A stretch of DNA of 64,000 bases from Sulfurimonadaceae bacterium (lineage in GTDB: Bacteria; Campylobacterota; Campylobacteria; Campylobacterales; Sulfurimonadaceae), in NCBI GenBank assembly GCA_028683835.1, contig JAQUHB010000012.1:1-64000 (forward strand), written 5' to 3'. The position numbers were made by a program, and so were the translations under genes. The notes below the pieces were generated by a model. The model made no database searches. It had not been told where the DNA came from and worked only from the letters and a program-made list of their open reading frames with translations. This document shows, in pieces, positions 43,768 through 53,648 of the stretch; positions within the stretch are counted from its first letter, which is position 1, and the number at the start of each line of letters is the position of its first letter.

Positions 43768-46700
43768 TTATTTAACATTAATATCAAGTTTTGTCTTAAC
43801 CTCTTTTGTGCTCTCCTGCGTTGCTTGTACTGGAGCAAATATAATTCTAGTAGGATCTATTTTTTGTTTGACTATTAGATACTCAGAGATTACTTTTGCT
43901 CTTGAAGCAGCAAGCGTTTTAAACTCATCTTCACTCACAGGCATAAAGTTGCTGTCTTCAACTGCTAGTTTTGCCGTATACTCTTCGTTGAACTCTTTTA
44001 TATCTTTATACTCATCTTTAAATTTATCTTTTATATTGTTCAGATTATCACGGGTTGAATTTTTGAGAAAAATCCCTTCTAGCATCTCTGCATTTAAAGC
44101 ATTTCTTCGCTCTTGTTCGTTTGTTGCACCACTTTTTTTCACGATCAAGTCGATCAATTTTTGTGTTTGAATCGCTTTTTTATCTGTATTTGTATCATAT
44201 GTGATTCCAACCCTCAGAGATATACTGAGACGTTTTTGTAAAGCTTTTGTCACATTATCAAGTTTTTCAATTTCAGGAGGCAATAAAACACTTTTACCTG
44301 GTTCAAAATCTATCGATTGTATATTGTCCCCGTTAAATCCCAACATAGATCCTAAAAGTTTAAAAGGAGCCGTCACAGCTTTTGTCACTAAATTACCAAG
44401 AACTTTCCAAACCATTGCTCCATATCTAAAATCAGGATTATTGAGATCGCCTTTAACAGGCAGATCAATATCGATAATGCCATCACTATCTTCTAAAAGA
44501 GCAACAGCAAGGCGAAGTGGCCAAACCGTAATGCTCGAATCTTTAACCGTATCACCAAGTTTTATATGCTTGATCACAACACTATTGGCAGCATCAAGTT
44601 TACCATCATTTATTTTATAGCCGAGCTTAACAAAAAGTTTGCCATCATCTATTTTATAACCTGCGAATGTTGCCGAATAGGCTGTGAGGTTATTGAGAGC
44701 TAAATTACTAAAATTCAGATTCATATCTGTATATTTTTTAGGATTTGCCGCATTGATGGAACCTTGAATCTTTGCTGAACCATATTGATCTACGACACCA
44801 TCAAGATCAACACTGCTTGTCTCATTTGGCTGAGAAGATATCCCATAAATTTTTCCATTAAGATCATGGATATGTGTTTTAAATAGATATAAAAGGGACT
44901 GGTCAGTAAAATCTGCACTCCCATTTTTCACTGTTATATCCATAATCTTTATCGGGAACGATTCTGATTTTTTAGCTGTTTGTTTTGGTCCTACTGTAGC
45001 ATTGTGATCCACTTTTACAGGTTTCATCAGCTTTGAAAAGTTGATCGTCTTATTTTGATCTATCAAAGTATTTGCATAAAGAGAATCAATGAGTACTTTG
45101 TCAATATAAAGCCTGTTTGGAGCATAATCAAAGGTATATCCAAGATCTAGTTTATTGAAAGAAGTAAGTAGTTTATGATCTCTACTATCTTTCAATACTA
45201 TTTTTTCAAGTCCAAAGTTACCTTTTACACTCATTTTCGGCGATTTTAAAACACTCTCATAACGCTCTTTGCCATTGATACTTAAAGCACCATCTTCTAT
45301 GCTTAGATACGTGTAAGGGTTAATATATGGATTTAAAAACTTTAACCCAAACGTGTTTATAGCAAACTCCCCTTCTTGTCTGAGTGGCTCACGCTGGAGT
45401 TTTCCAGCTAAGCTCATCGAGCATGTTTGGTTGATATGTGTACGGATATCATACTTAAACCAGCTTTTTGCATCCAAATCAAAATCGCTTACATGCAAGA
45501 GTAAATTTTCAAGTTTTACTACTTGATTTGGTTTAATATTTGTGTCTGTCAAAGTAAGGGCAGAGCTGTTTAAATCAAAATTTTTGAGGAGAAATTTTGG
45601 TTTACCTGTTTTGGATACATCTTCAGCTGCGCTAAAACTCTCTGAAGCACTCAAACTTAAAGCTCCATCAGCTTTGATTGGAGCAGTATATTTTGCAATA
45701 TACGGGTTTAAAAATTTGGATGTAAGGTTTGTGATGGAAAATTCACCCTCTTGTTTAAGTGGCGTCAACTGTGCTTTACCACTTGCTCCAAGGGCTGTCT
45801 CATGATTTAGATCTGTATGAAAATCATAACTTAACCAACCATCTTTGCCAAGAGCGAGATCGCTTACATGTAAAGATATATTTTCAAGAGCGATCTGTTG
45901 TGAAGGAGTAAGCATAGTGTCATTAAGACTTATTTTCGAATTCTCTAAAGCAAATTTGTCCAGTGTTACTTTCCATGACTTTGTTTCGTTTTTATCTTCT
46001 GATTCAGGTTTATCAGCAGTTTTATTTATTTTTATATACTCTTGCCAATCGATTTTATTGTCTGCGAGTCTTTGCGCTTTAAGATCAACGCCATTGATTG
46101 CAACAGCCGCTACATGCACCTCTTGGCGCAAAGGTAAAGCGCTGATTTGATTCACTTGCAATGTTGCAACACTTAAAATATCTGATGGTTTATTTTTAGC
46201 TTTTATTCTAAGCCCGGAAAGACTCACTGAAGTATTGTCAATTTTGAGATTTTTAAGCTCATCAAGATTGAGATGATATTGCGAGTGAGTACTAAGTTTA
46301 CCATCTGCGATTTCTATATTGAGCATATCTTTTAGATATTTCCATCCTGTGTAGAGCGCAACTGATTTTAGATCTAAAGTTCCATCGACAACAAAGGGAG
46401 AGATAGATTTTATGCTATTTACAAGCTCAAAGCTACCTCCATCACTAAAATCAAATTGCAACACAGAAAAGCCCGTTTTTGTACTTTTTTTAGAAGTGTC
46501 AATATTTTTTATTTTGAATGCTAAAGCATTAATAGCCGTTTTGTATGGAGAGGTTTTTGTATAATCTTCATAAGCGATTGTTCCATCTGTAACTGCCAAA
46601 TCATCAAGAATAAAACGAAAATCATTTTTTGAAGCAGTTTTGTTTTGATCATTTGAGGGTTTTGCGATGCTAAGTAGATTAAGCTTTTTACCTTTTGCAT

Positions 46701-47025
46701 ACACAACATCCAAAAATGGCTCTTGAAGTTCTACGCTTTTTACATGTATAGTTTTATCTAAAAGAGCCAATACTTGCAGATTGACATTGAGCTCACGGAG
46801 TGAAAATATCTTCTTTTTCTCAGTTGAATCAAGCTCAACGGCACCCAATTTTACTCGAAAAGTATATGGATTAAAGCTAGCTAATCCGATAGAAAGTTTG
46901 CCATTTATCTTTTCATTGGCGATTTCAACAGCTTTTGTTTTGATAAAGTAGGGGACTAAAAAAAAGCCAGCTAAAGTATAAAGCGCCACTAAAATATAAA
47001 CTGATCTTCTCAAAATTTTCATCAT
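43768..47025 (-). CDS. Giant AsmA-like DUF748 protein
   Basis: 1085 residues: one N-terminal membrane anchor (about 8-28), then a very long beta-strand-rich periplasmic region with DUF748/AsmA character. Two adjacent segments of about 100 residues (about 364-463 and 488-588) are clear copies: each has LT/SLNDT, an LHVSDL or LHVSDF core, P-L-x-Q-E-G-E-F, and FLNPYI. The C-terminal 150 residues (SIDFEPGKSVLLPPEIEKLDN) look OmpA-like. AsmA-family proteins bridge the envelope, and several move phospholipid to the outer membrane, so that role is inferred. A GAGG site lies 6 bases before the ATG at 47025. Confidence 0.82.
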   Translation of the reverse strand: MMKILRRSVYILVALYTLAGFFLVPYFIKTKAVEIANEKINGKLSIGLASFNPYTFRVKLGAVELDSTEKKKIFSLRELNVNLQVLALLDKTIHVKSVELQEPFLDVVYAKGKKLNLLSIAKPSNDQNKTASKNDFRFILDDLAVTDGTIAYEDYTKTSPYKTAINALAFKIKNIDTSKKSTKTGFSVLQFDFSDGGSFELVNSIKSISPFVVDGTLDLKSVALYTGWKYLKDMLNIEIADGKLSTHSQYHLNLDELKNLKIDNTSVSLSGLRIKAKNKPSDILSVATLQVNQISALPLRQEVHVAAVAINGVDLKAQRLADNKIDWQEYIKINKTADKPESEDKNETKSWKVTLDKFALENSKISLNDTMLTPSQQIALENISLHVSDLALGKDGWLSYDFHTDLNHETALGASGKAQLTPLKQEGEFSITNLTSKFLNPYIAKYTAPIKADGALSLSASESFSAAEDVSKTGKPKFLLKNFDLNSSALTLTDTNIKPNQVVKLENLLLHVSDFDLDAKSWFKYDIRTHINQTCSMSLAGKLQREPLRQEGEFAINTFGLKFLNPYINPYTYLSIEDGALSINGKERYESVLKSPKMSVKGNFGLEKIVLKDSRDHKLLTSFNKLDLGYTFDYAPNRLYIDKVLIDSLYANTLIDQNKTINFSKLMKPVKVDHNATVGPKQTAKKSESFPIKIMDITVKNGSADFTDQSLLYLFKTHIHDLNGKIYGISSQPNETSSVDLDGVVDQYGSAKIQGSINAANPKKYTDMNLNFSNLALNNLTAYSATFAGYKIDDGKLFVKLGYKINDGKLDAANSVVIKHIKLGDTVKDSSITVWPLRLAVALLEDSDGIIDIDLPVKGDLNNPDFRYGAMVWKVLGNLVTKAVTAPFKLLGSMLGFNGDNIQSIDFEPGKSVLLPPEIEKLDNVTKALQKRLSISLRVGITYDTNTDKKAIQTQKLIDLIVKKSGATNEQERRNALNAEMLEGIFLKNSTRDNLNNIKDKFKDEYKDIKEFNEEYTAKLAVEDSNFMPVSEDEFKTLAASRAKVISEYLIVKQKIDPTRIIFAPVQATQESTKEVKTKLDINVK

Positions 47026-47162
47026 AACTCACCTCAGTTTTTAATAACATTTTATCCAATAAAGGGTGAAGTGTACATGTAAAAGGAGATTTGTTGCAAT
47101 TTTTGACCAAATGAAGTGTTAAGCATAGGAGAACCTACGCTTTATTTAAAGGGTTTGATCTT

Positions 47163-47681
47163 CTATTTAATCGGAAGAAGATACATATTGTAATAACGAC
47201 CTTCAAAACTAGGCTGTTTATCCATCGTTGCTACATCTTCGAGCATTGGCCAGACACGAAGTAAAACCTCTTTTGCAGCTTCTGGATGAGCCATTTCACG
47301 CCCGCGAAGAAAAACACGAAATTTTACATGTTTGCCCTCTGCTAAAAATTCTCTTGCGTGTTTTACTTTGTAAGAGATATCGTTTTCAGCTATTTTTACA
47401 GACAATTTAATCTCTTTTACATCAATTTTTGTCTGATTTTTACGCTGCTCTTTGAGTTTTTTCTCTTCTTGGTATTTGAACTTACCGTAGTCCATAATCT
47501 TAGCAACTGGTGGTTTGGCAGTCGGAGCGATAAGAACTAAATCTAATCCCATCTGGTTTGCTTTTTCCATAGCTTCATCAGTAGAGATGATCCCTAATGA
47601 CTCACCACCATCTACGTTACAACGTACTTCAGGAACTCTGATATCGTCATTCATTATGACACGGTCTTGTTTTTTGTTCAA
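47163..47681 (-). CDS. infC: Translation initiation factor IF-3 (TTG start)
   Basis: 172 residues, both IF-3 domains. The N-domain has [32 protein letters not shown], and the C-domain [23 protein letters not shown] and RGREMAHPE. It starts with TTG overlapping the thrS stop (TTGA), with GAGG upstream. Many bacteria start infC with a rare codon so that IF-3 represses itself; here it is TTG rather than ATT. The next gene on this strand is the DUF748 protein; rpmI and rplT, which usually follow infC, are absent. Confidence 0.95.
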   Translation of the reverse strand: MNKKQDRVIMNDDIRVPEVRCNVDGGESLGIISTDEAMEKANQMGLDLVLIAPTAKPPVAKIMDYGKFKYQEEKKLKEQRKNQTKIDVKEIKLSVKIAENDISYKVKHAREFLAEGKHVKFRVFLRGREMAHPEAAKEVLLRVWPMLEDVATMDKQPSFEGRYYNMYLLPIK

Positions 47682-49501
47682 AAATTTACCTCATTTATTT
47701 TAGTTTGTATAAGCGACATGAACTCTGCTTCGCTTAGGTTGTATTGTTCACGCGTTCTTCTGTCTCTTATGGCAATCGTTTTGTTAGCGACCTCTTCGTC
47801 ACCCAATACGATAATCATAGGAACACGCGCCTTCTCAGCTGTACGGATACGTTTGTTCAAGCTATCATTTTTGTTATAGATCTCACTGTCCGCACCGATA
47901 TCAAGCAGTTTATCTGCCAACTCTTTAGCATATGCGTTATGTGTTTCGGCAATCGGAACGATCGCAACCTGCGTAGGTGCGACGAACATTGGAAACTCTC
48001 CCGCATAGTGTTCCGTCAATATACCAACAAAACGCTCAAAAGAACCTAAAATTGCTCTATGAATCATAACAGGTTGAATTTTATCGTTATCATCACCGTT
48101 ATACTCAAGCTCAAATCTGTGTGGCAGATTGAAGTCTAACTGAATTGTACCACACTGCCATTCACGCCCGATAGCATCAGTAATTTTGATATCTATTTTT
48201 GGTCCGTAAAATGCCCCGCCACCCTCATCTATCTCATACTTAAGATTATGTTTGTCCATCGCATTTTTTAAAGCCTGTGTAGAAATTTCCCACACTGCGT
48301 CATCGCCAACGGCTTTTTCAGGTTTAGTTGAGATCATCATTTTATAGTCAAATTTAAATGTACTCATGATTTTATCGACAAAATCTACAACCTCTATAAT
48401 CTGCTCTTCAACCTGCTCTGCAGTACAGAAAATATGTGCATCGTCTTGAGTAAATTCTCTTACACGGAAAAGTCCATGAAGTGCACCTGTCATCTCATGA
48501 CGGTGAACAACGCCGTATTCAAAGTATTTTAGAGGAAGATCCCGGTATGAGCGAAGATCATCTTCATATACTTTAATATGTCCGACACAGTTCATCGGTT
48601 TGATACCGAACTCGATTTTTTTGTCTTCTGACTCTTCAATGTGAGTAAAATACATATTTTCGCCGTAGTTTTGATAATGTCCTGAAACCTTCCAAAGATC
48701 GCTTCTAAGCATCTCAGGTCCACGAACCGGTTCATAACCGCGTTTACGGTGTGCTTTGAAAAGAAGCTGTTCCAAACGACTTCGTAAACGCGCGCCAGCA
48801 GGAAGCCAAAGAGCAAATCCAGCGCCTACCTCTTCACGGAAACTAAAAAGTTTCATCTCTGCACCGATCTTTCTATGATCGCGTTTTTCCGCTTCTGCCA
48901 TCATATCAAGATAGTTTTTGAGGGCCTCTTTATCTGCAAATGCAATTCCGTAAATTCGAGTCAAAACCTCATTTTTAGAGTCTCCGCCAAGATATGCACC
49001 GGCAATTTTCATGAGTTTAAAATAACGGATCATCCCAATATTTGGCAAGTGCGGTCCGCGGCAAAGGTCTTCAAAATCACCTTGCTTATAGATAGAAACT
49101 GTCTCGTTTGGAATGCGTTTCATAACTTCAAGTTTGAGATGATCGTTTGCAAATTTCAGTTTTGCTTCATCCATAGAGATATCATATTTCTCTATCTCTG
49201 TTTTTTTCTTTGCTAAGTTAAGCATCTCTTTTTCTATCGTCTTAAGATCCGCTTCACCGATAGTCGTAGAGGTTTTAAAATCATAATAAAATCCCTCTTT
49301 AACAACCGGCCCGACATAAAACTCAGCGTCAGGATAGAGTGCTTTGATAGCTTGTGCCATAAGGTGCGCCGTCGAATGGCGTAAAACTTCTAATGACTCT
49401 TTTGAGTTATCTAGTTCTATCGGTTCACCCTCTATACCAAGTGCCTTTGCAGTCTGCAAGTCAACAATTTCATCATTGTATTTCAATGCGATTCTATTCA
49501 C
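47678..49501 (-). CDS. thrS: Threonyl-tRNA synthetase (TGS-less)
   Basis: 607 residues from a GTG at 49501 with AGGA 8 bases upstream. Editing domain (about 45-230, starting [14 protein letters not shown], with the HxxxH site and [10 protein letters not shown]), class II catalytic domain (about 235-500, with [22 protein letters not shown] and [11 protein letters not shown]) and anticodon-binding domain (about 510-607, [10 protein letters not shown]). The N-terminal TGS domain of E. coli ThrS is reduced to a stub. A weak hairpin GCATGCC-TTTTTT-GGTATGC lies before the start. Translationally coupled to infC by a 4-bp overlap. Confidence 0.96.
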   Translation of the reverse strand: MNRIALKYNDEIVDLQTAKALGIEGEPIELDNSKESLEVLRHSTAHLMAQAIKALYPDAEFYVGPVVKEGFYYDFKTSTTIGEADLKTIEKEMLNLAKKKTEIEKYDISMDEAKLKFANDHLKLEVMKRIPNETVSIYKQGDFEDLCRGPHLPNIGMIRYFKLMKIAGAYLGGDSKNEVLTRIYGIAFADKEALKNYLDMMAEAEKRDHRKIGAEMKLFSFREEVGAGFALWLPAGARLRSRLEQLLFKAHRKRGYEPVRGPEMLRSDLWKVSGHYQNYGENMYFTHIEESEDKKIEFGIKPMNCVGHIKVYEDDLRSYRDLPLKYFEYGVVHRHEMTGALHGLFRVREFTQDDAHIFCTAEQVEEQIIEVVDFVDKIMSTFKFDYKMMISTKPEKAVGDDAVWEISTQALKNAMDKHNLKYEIDEGGGAFYGPKIDIKITDAIGREWQCGTIQLDFNLPHRFELEYNGDDNDKIQPVMIHRAILGSFERFVGILTEHYAGEFPMFVAPTQVAIVPIAETHNAYAKELADKLLDIGADSEIYNKNDSLNKRIRTAEKARVPMIIVLGDEEVANKTIAIRDRRTREQYNLSEAEFMSLIQTKINEVNF

Positions 49502-49625
49502 GAATATTATCCTATTCAAGCATACCAAAAAAGGCATGCCGATTTTTAAAATTTTTGCATTATGCCTAAATATTACTTTATATAGAATGAATTTTATAAA
49601 GAAGGTATTGGGAGTTTAGATTACA

Positions 49626-49649
49626 AAAACCCTTACATGCAAGGGTTTT
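49626..49649 (-). terminator. Stem-loop behind aroC
   Basis: AAAACCCTT-acatgc-AAGGGTTTT: a perfect 9-bp stem with a 6-base loop and T/A runs on both sides, 7 bp after the aroC stop on the minus strand. A convincing intrinsic terminator. Its centre TTACATGCAA is a one-mismatch copy of the window-wide palindrome. Confidence 0.75.
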
Positions 49650-49656
49650 AAATACT

Positions 49657-50730
49657 TTATTTATAGTAGTTTTTTACGCCATTCATCGTTCGACCCATAT
49701 TGAGTAAAACCATATCTGCGACCACAATTGCCGCCATCGCTTCACAAACGATAGTTCCACGGATCGCGACACATGGATCATGGCGACCTTTGAGTGAAAA
49801 ATTAACCTCTTCATTATCTTTTGTCACGGTATGTTGCTCTTGAAAGATCGATGGAGTTGGTTTAAAATGGACATTTAAGATGATATTTTCGCCATTGGTG
49901 ATTCCGCCCAAAATTCCGCCTGCATGATTACTCAAAAAGCCACTTGAACGAATCTGGTCATTGTTCTGTGAACCTAGTTTCGTTGCACTGATAATGCCAT
50001 CACCTATCTCTACGGCTTTAACAGCATTAATGCTCATCATTGCATCCGCTAAAATCGCATCCATTTTATAGTACATCGGTTCGCCAAGTCCTATCGGTGC
50101 ATTTTTAATCAATATGCGAGATACTCCGCCGACAGAATCATGAGCATCCTTTGCTTTTAACACAGCTTCTTTTTGCGCTTCTTCAACTGAAGCATCAAGA
50201 GTATAAATAATACTTTTTTTTGCATATTCATAATCAAAACTCGTCGCTTTAATACCATCGATCTCGCAAATCCCGCTTTCTATTATAATGCCAAGCTCTT
50301 GTAACATCAATTTAGCAATAGCTCCAGCAGCTACACGAGCCGCTGTTTCTCTCGCAGATGAGCGTCCTCCACCTCTGTAATCACGAATGCCGTATTTATG
50401 AAAATAGGTAAAATCTGCATGCCCTGGACGAAACACGTCTTTGATGTTTGAATAGTCTTTTGATTTTTGGTCTGTATTATAAATCACCATCGCAATTGGA
50501 GTTCCAGTTGAAAGACCTTCAAAAACACCGCTGAGTATTTCAACTTTATCATCCTCTTTACGTGCTGTCTCAAACTTGCTTTTTCCCGGTTTTCTACGAT
50601 CTAGTTCACTTTGGATAAATGTTTCATCGATGTAAAGCCCTGCAGGAACACCATCGACAACACACCCTAGAGCTTTTCCATGAGATTCTCCAAAAGTTGT
50701 AAAACTAAATCTTTGTCCAAAACGGTTCAT
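49657..50730 (-). CDS. aroC: Chorismate synthase
   Basis: A 357-residue FMN-dependent enzyme closing the shikimate pathway to chorismate. Signature motifs [18 protein letters not shown], then [20 protein letters not shown], and near the end [18 protein letters not shown]. Its ATG overlaps the rnc stop by 4 bp. Operon rnhA-rnc-aroC as I recall from C. jejuni. Confidence 0.97.
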   Translation of the reverse strand: MNRFGQRFSFTTFGESHGKALGCVVDGVPAGLYIDETFIQSELDRRKPGKSKFETARKEDDKVEILSGVFEGLSTGTPIAMVIYNTDQKSKDYSNIKDVFRPGHADFTYFHKYGIRDYRGGGRSSARETAARVAAGAIAKLMLQELGIIIESGICEIDGIKATSFDYEYAKKSIIYTLDASVEEAQKEAVLKAKDAHDSVGGVSRILIKNAPIGLGEPMYYKMDAILADAMMSINAVKAVEIGDGIISATKLGSQNNDQIRSSGFLSNHAGGILGGITNGENIILNVHFKPTPSIFQEQHTVTKDNEEVNFSLKGRHDPCVAIRGTIVCEAMAAIVVADMVLLNMGRTMNGVKNYYK

Positions 50731-51398
50731 ACATCCTCCTTCTGTAAAATCTCTATTGCAATAAATGCCGCTTCTTGCTGTGCAGCTTTTTTACTTTTAC
50801 CTATCGCTCTTGCATACTCTTTACCTTCAATGATGACCGCAACTTCAAACTCTTTTTTATGGTCAGGCCCACTACTGCCGACAAGACGATACTCCGGAGT
50901 TTCACTAAATCTTGCTTGCGTAAGTTCTTGGAGTGTTGTTTTATAATCGCGAAAAAGGGAATCAAGCGATATCTCTTCATAGTTTTCTTCAAGCAAGGCA
51001 ATCATAATCTCTTGTACCTTTTGCAAACCTGCTTCAAGATAGATCGCGCCCATGAGAGCTTCAAAGGCATTGGATAAAAGTGAAGGTTTTGTTCGTCCTT
51101 CATTGTTTTCCTCTGCATTAGATAAAAAGATATGCTCTCCAAGTCCAAGTACGACTGCAAGCTTATTAAAGCCATTTTCATTCACAAGTGACGCACGGAT
51201 TTTGGAAAGTTTTCCTTCATCTGAAGTTGGAAAGTTTTTATATAGATACTCACCGACAATAAGATCTAAAACGGCATCTCCCAAAAATTCAAGACGCTCA
51301 TTATCGTAGGGCTGTTTATAGCTTTTATGCGTCAGCGCTTCGATAAGGAGCTGTTTGTTTTTAAATGTATATCCAAGTTGTTTCTCTAAAGAATCCAT
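50727..51398 (-). CDS. rnc: Ribonuclease III
   Basis: A 223-residue double-strand RNA endonuclease for rRNA and mRNA processing. The catalytic signature [20 protein letters not shown] (about 35-54) and the second acidic cluster [15 protein letters not shown] (about 107) are intact. A C-terminal dsRNA-binding domain (about 150-220) ends with [18 protein letters not shown] site precedes the ATG. Confidence 0.97.
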   Translation of the reverse strand: MDSLEKQLGYTFKNKQLLIEALTHKSYKQPYDNERLEFLGDAVLDLIVGEYLYKNFPTSDEGKLSKIRASLVNENGFNKLAVVLGLGEHIFLSNAEENNEGRTKPSLLSNAFEALMGAIYLEAGLQKVQEIMIALLEENYEEISLDSLFRDYKTTLQELTQARFSETPEYRLVGSSGPDHKKEFEVAVIIEGKEYARAIGKSKKAAQQEAAFIAIEILQKEDV

Positions 51399-51412
51399 AG
51401 TGCCCTCTTTCT

Positions 51413-51844
51413 TTATTTTAATTGATCTTTTTGTTTTTGTGCTTCAGCTTTTGCAAGCAGATCACATTTTTCATTTTCATCATGTCCATTATGCCCACGA
51501 ACCCAAGTCGCTTTTATCTTATGCGGTTTTGAGACTTCAAGATAAAGAGTCCATAAATCCGGATTTTTCACCTTTTTAAAATCTCTTGCCACCCATCCGC
51601 CTAACCATTCATTAATCCCTTTGACTACATAAGAAGAATCAGAGATCACCTCAACTTGGCAAGGCTCTTTAAGCGCGCGAAGCCCTTCGATCACGCCGAG
51701 GAGTTCCATACGGTTGTTTGTCGTGTGTGCCTCTCCACCGCTTATAATCCGCTCTTTGTCATTATAACGAAGTATAGCGCCATATCCGCCTGGTCCTGGA
51801 TTACCCAATGCGCTTCCATCACTGAAAAGAGTTATTATTTTCAC
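51413..51844 (-). CDS. rnhA: Ribonuclease HI (GTG start)
   Basis: A 143-residue RNase H that cuts RNA in RNA-DNA hybrids. The four acidic residues are visible: D in [14 protein letters not shown] in [14 protein letters not shown] in [12 protein letters not shown] and D in [12 protein letters not shown]. The handle [19 protein letters not shown] is typical of the E. coli type. I start at GTG 51844 because AAGGA is 5 bases upstream; nine extra codons upstream have no ribosome site. Overlaps the TPR gene by 26 bp. Confidence 0.94.
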   Translation of the reverse strand: MKIITLFSDGSALGNPGPGGYGAILRYNDKERIISGGEAHTTNNRMELLGVIEGLRALKEPCQVEVISDSSYVVKGINEWLGGWVARDFKKVKNPDLWTLYLEVSKPHKIKATWVRGHNGHDENEKCDLLAKAEAQKQKDQLK

Positions 51845-52862
51845 TATATTCCTTCGAGATGATCGGTTCACTCAAAACAGAATCTATGGCGTGGCAAGAG
51901 GGGCATCTATGAAACGCAAAGGGATAGATCTGCTTACACTCCTTACAAATATACTCAAAACTCAGTGTCGCACTTTTATAATCAGTTTTTCTAAGATTGA
52001 TAAGGAGATCAAATTCAAAGACTGAACTGCTTTTTTCGAGCGTTACAAAACCCTTTGCGCTAAAGAGTTCACGCAAATAGACATTTTGCGAAATTATATC
52101 AAAATCGATAACATCAATAGAAAGATTCCATAAGAGGTCACTTACTCTTTCACATTGAGATTGATCAAGATTTTGCCATGCTAATTTTGGATGCTTTCTA
52201 AATAGATACTCAAAAATAAGGTAAGTTAACCTTCTATGCTCTTTATATAAATCCAAAAGCTTCTGTGTTTTTTCATTTTCATCTATCGTATAATCATTTA
52301 AAAGTAAAATCGCTTCAAGATAGATCTTATCACTTTTCACATCTTCACCAAGTTCATCCAAAGGTTCCAAAACACTTAAAGCGGATTTGTAATCTTTAAG
52401 ATGCTCATAAATCAAAAGGAGATAGCGTAAAGCCTGTGGAGTACGAGGATTCGCTTTGAGTATCTCCAAAAAAATGTTTTTGCTGCGTTCTAAAAAGCCT
52501 GCTTTAAAGTAGATTCTTCCAAGTAAAAATAGTATCTCTTTTTGATTGACATCTTCTTGCTTATTTGCCAAAAGTCCGTAATAGATCTCTATACTTTTTT
52601 CATATTGACCATTTTTAGAATACGAATCCGCAAGTAAAAGCCAAGACTTTGATGATATTTGAGAGGAGGATAGTAACTCTTTTAGCTCTGTTTCTGAAGG
52701 CGGCGTTTTAAACTGGCGTAAAAATCTATCCAGATGTCGGTGATCATCTTTTGTTTTAAAACGTCCCCACCAGTAGCTAAATAAGGCTATCACAAAGACC
52801 AAAACAAAAAAGACGATGATCCCAAACAAAGGATCTCTATATTCTATAAACAGACTATTCAT
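51819..52862 (-). CDS. LapB/YciM-like TPR protein with zinc ribbon
   Basis: 347 residues: an N-terminal membrane anchor (about 13-32, GIIVFFVLVFVIALFSYWWG), a cytoplasmic array of TPR repeats (about 60-240, with repeats around YSKNGQYEKSIEIYYGLL and LGRIYFKAGFLERSKNIF), and a C-terminal rubredoxin-like zinc ribbon CKECKQIYPFAFHRCPSCH. This order is that of LapB, which in enteric bacteria controls LpxC turnover and lipopolysaccharide synthesis. An equivalent role here is inference, though LPS-type genes follow at 55-64 kb. Confidence 0.8.
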   Translation of the reverse strand: MNSLFIEYRDPLFGIIVFFVLVFVIALFSYWWGRFKTKDDHRHLDRFLRQFKTPPSETELKELLSSSQISSKSWLLLADSYSKNGQYEKSIEIYYGLLANKQEDVNQKEILFLLGRIYFKAGFLERSKNIFLEILKANPRTPQALRYLLLIYEHLKDYKSALSVLEPLDELGEDVKSDKIYLEAILLLNDYTIDENEKTQKLLDLYKEHRRLTYLIFEYLFRKHPKLAWQNLDQSQCERVSDLLWNLSIDVIDFDIISQNVYLRELFSAKGFVTLEKSSSVFEFDLLINLRKTDYKSATLSFEYICKECKQIYPFAFHRCPSCHAIDSVLSEPIISKEYSENNNSFQ

Positions 52863-52924
52863 GATGCGATTATATCAAACAAAAATATAAAGAACTCATC
52901 TTGACGAAAAAAATATTTTTTTTA

Positions 52925-52954
52925 TTGACTTTATACGTCAAAAAACACTATAAT
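52925..52954 (+). promoter_or_regulatory. Promoter with overlapping inverted repeat before the resolvase-like gene
   Basis: TTGACT (52925-52930), an 18-bp spacer, then TATAAT (52949-52954). The -35 is one arm of an inverted repeat TTGAC-N7-GTCAA (52925-52941), and further TGACG words occur at 52902 and 52954. This is a candidate operator; autoregulation by the downstream HTH protein is a natural guess. Confidence 0.6.
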
Positions 52955-52994
52955 GACGATGAAACTAAAAGTCAAGAGGAGTTTTAACGTTATT

Positions 52995-53639
52995 ATGGTT
53001 CACACGTACATTCGATCAGATAAAAATTTTGAAACTGCATATGAGCAACTGAAGTTCATAAGTTTATATGCTAATCAAAAAGGGATAGTTGTAAACGAAG
53101 AATTCATAGACCAAAAATCTCAGAACAAACGCTTAGATGAAAGAGATGAAGTTGCTTCATACTTTAAACATGGAGCAGGTGGAACTCTTTTAGTTTATGA
53201 TACTTGGGTTTTAAGCACAAATATGGAAGATGCTGTCCAAATGTTTAGCTGTCTTCTTAAGAATTCCTATGAAGTCCACTTTGTAAAACAATCTGTTATA
53301 ATTACCCGAGAGAGTGATGTGATGCTTGTTTTAGGCCTTATCGACGAGCTACGACAAACTCTTCAGGATAATTCAAAAAAGTCTATAGGTAGACCTAAAG
53401 GGAGCCGATCATCATCAAAATTCGACCAATATCATAATGAGATTTTATCTCTTATAAAGTCAAATAAAACCGTAAGCGAAATCGCTCGAGTTTTACATGT
53501 AAGTCGCAGTTCTTTAAAGGATTACATCGAATCACGAGAGCTAAAAGATTTTGCTTCAGGTTATTCAGTTCACGAAACACCAGAAAATGCTGAGGAAATT
53601 GTGATAAATAAAATCACTTGCCCTCAAACAATCAACTAA
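52995..53639 (+). CDS. Serine-recombinase-like HTH protein, catalytic site degenerate
   Basis: About 214 residues. The N-terminal 130 follow a resolvase/invertase fold (HTYIRSDKNFETAYEQLKFI, then GTLLVYDTWVLS, and a long helix ending LGLIDELRQTL), and the C-terminus is the resolvase HTH (GRPKGSRSSSKFDQYHNEIL and VSEIARVLHVSRSSLKDYI). Active serine recombinases have a Y-x-R-x-S-T motif; here it is YIRSDKN, shortened and without the catalytic serine in place. It probably binds DNA without recombining it. The upstream codons to 52953 overlap the -10 box, so I place the start at ATG 52995, though AGAGGAG is 13 bases away; ATT 52992 is closer. It sits 9 bp before ccoG. Confidence 0.72.
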   Translation: MVHTYIRSDKNFETAYEQLKFISLYANQKGIVVNEEFIDQKSQNKRLDERDEVASYFKHGAGGTLLVYDTWVLSTNMEDAVQMFSCLLKNSYEVHFVKQSVIITRESDVMLVLGLIDELRQTLQDNSKKSIGRPKGSRSSSKFDQYHNEILSLIKSNKTVSEIARVLHVSRSSLKDYIESRELKDFASGYSVHETPENAEEIVINKITCPQTIN

Positions 53640-53648
53640 GGAGAAACA

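Noticed and set aside
47679-47681. ATT start for infC, as in E. coli
   Set aside because: In frame the codon is TTG with GAGG upstream; no ATT fits.
49505-49540. T-box or classical attenuator before thrS
   Set aside because: The hairpin is short, no T-box sequence is present, and T-boxes are not expected in this phylum.
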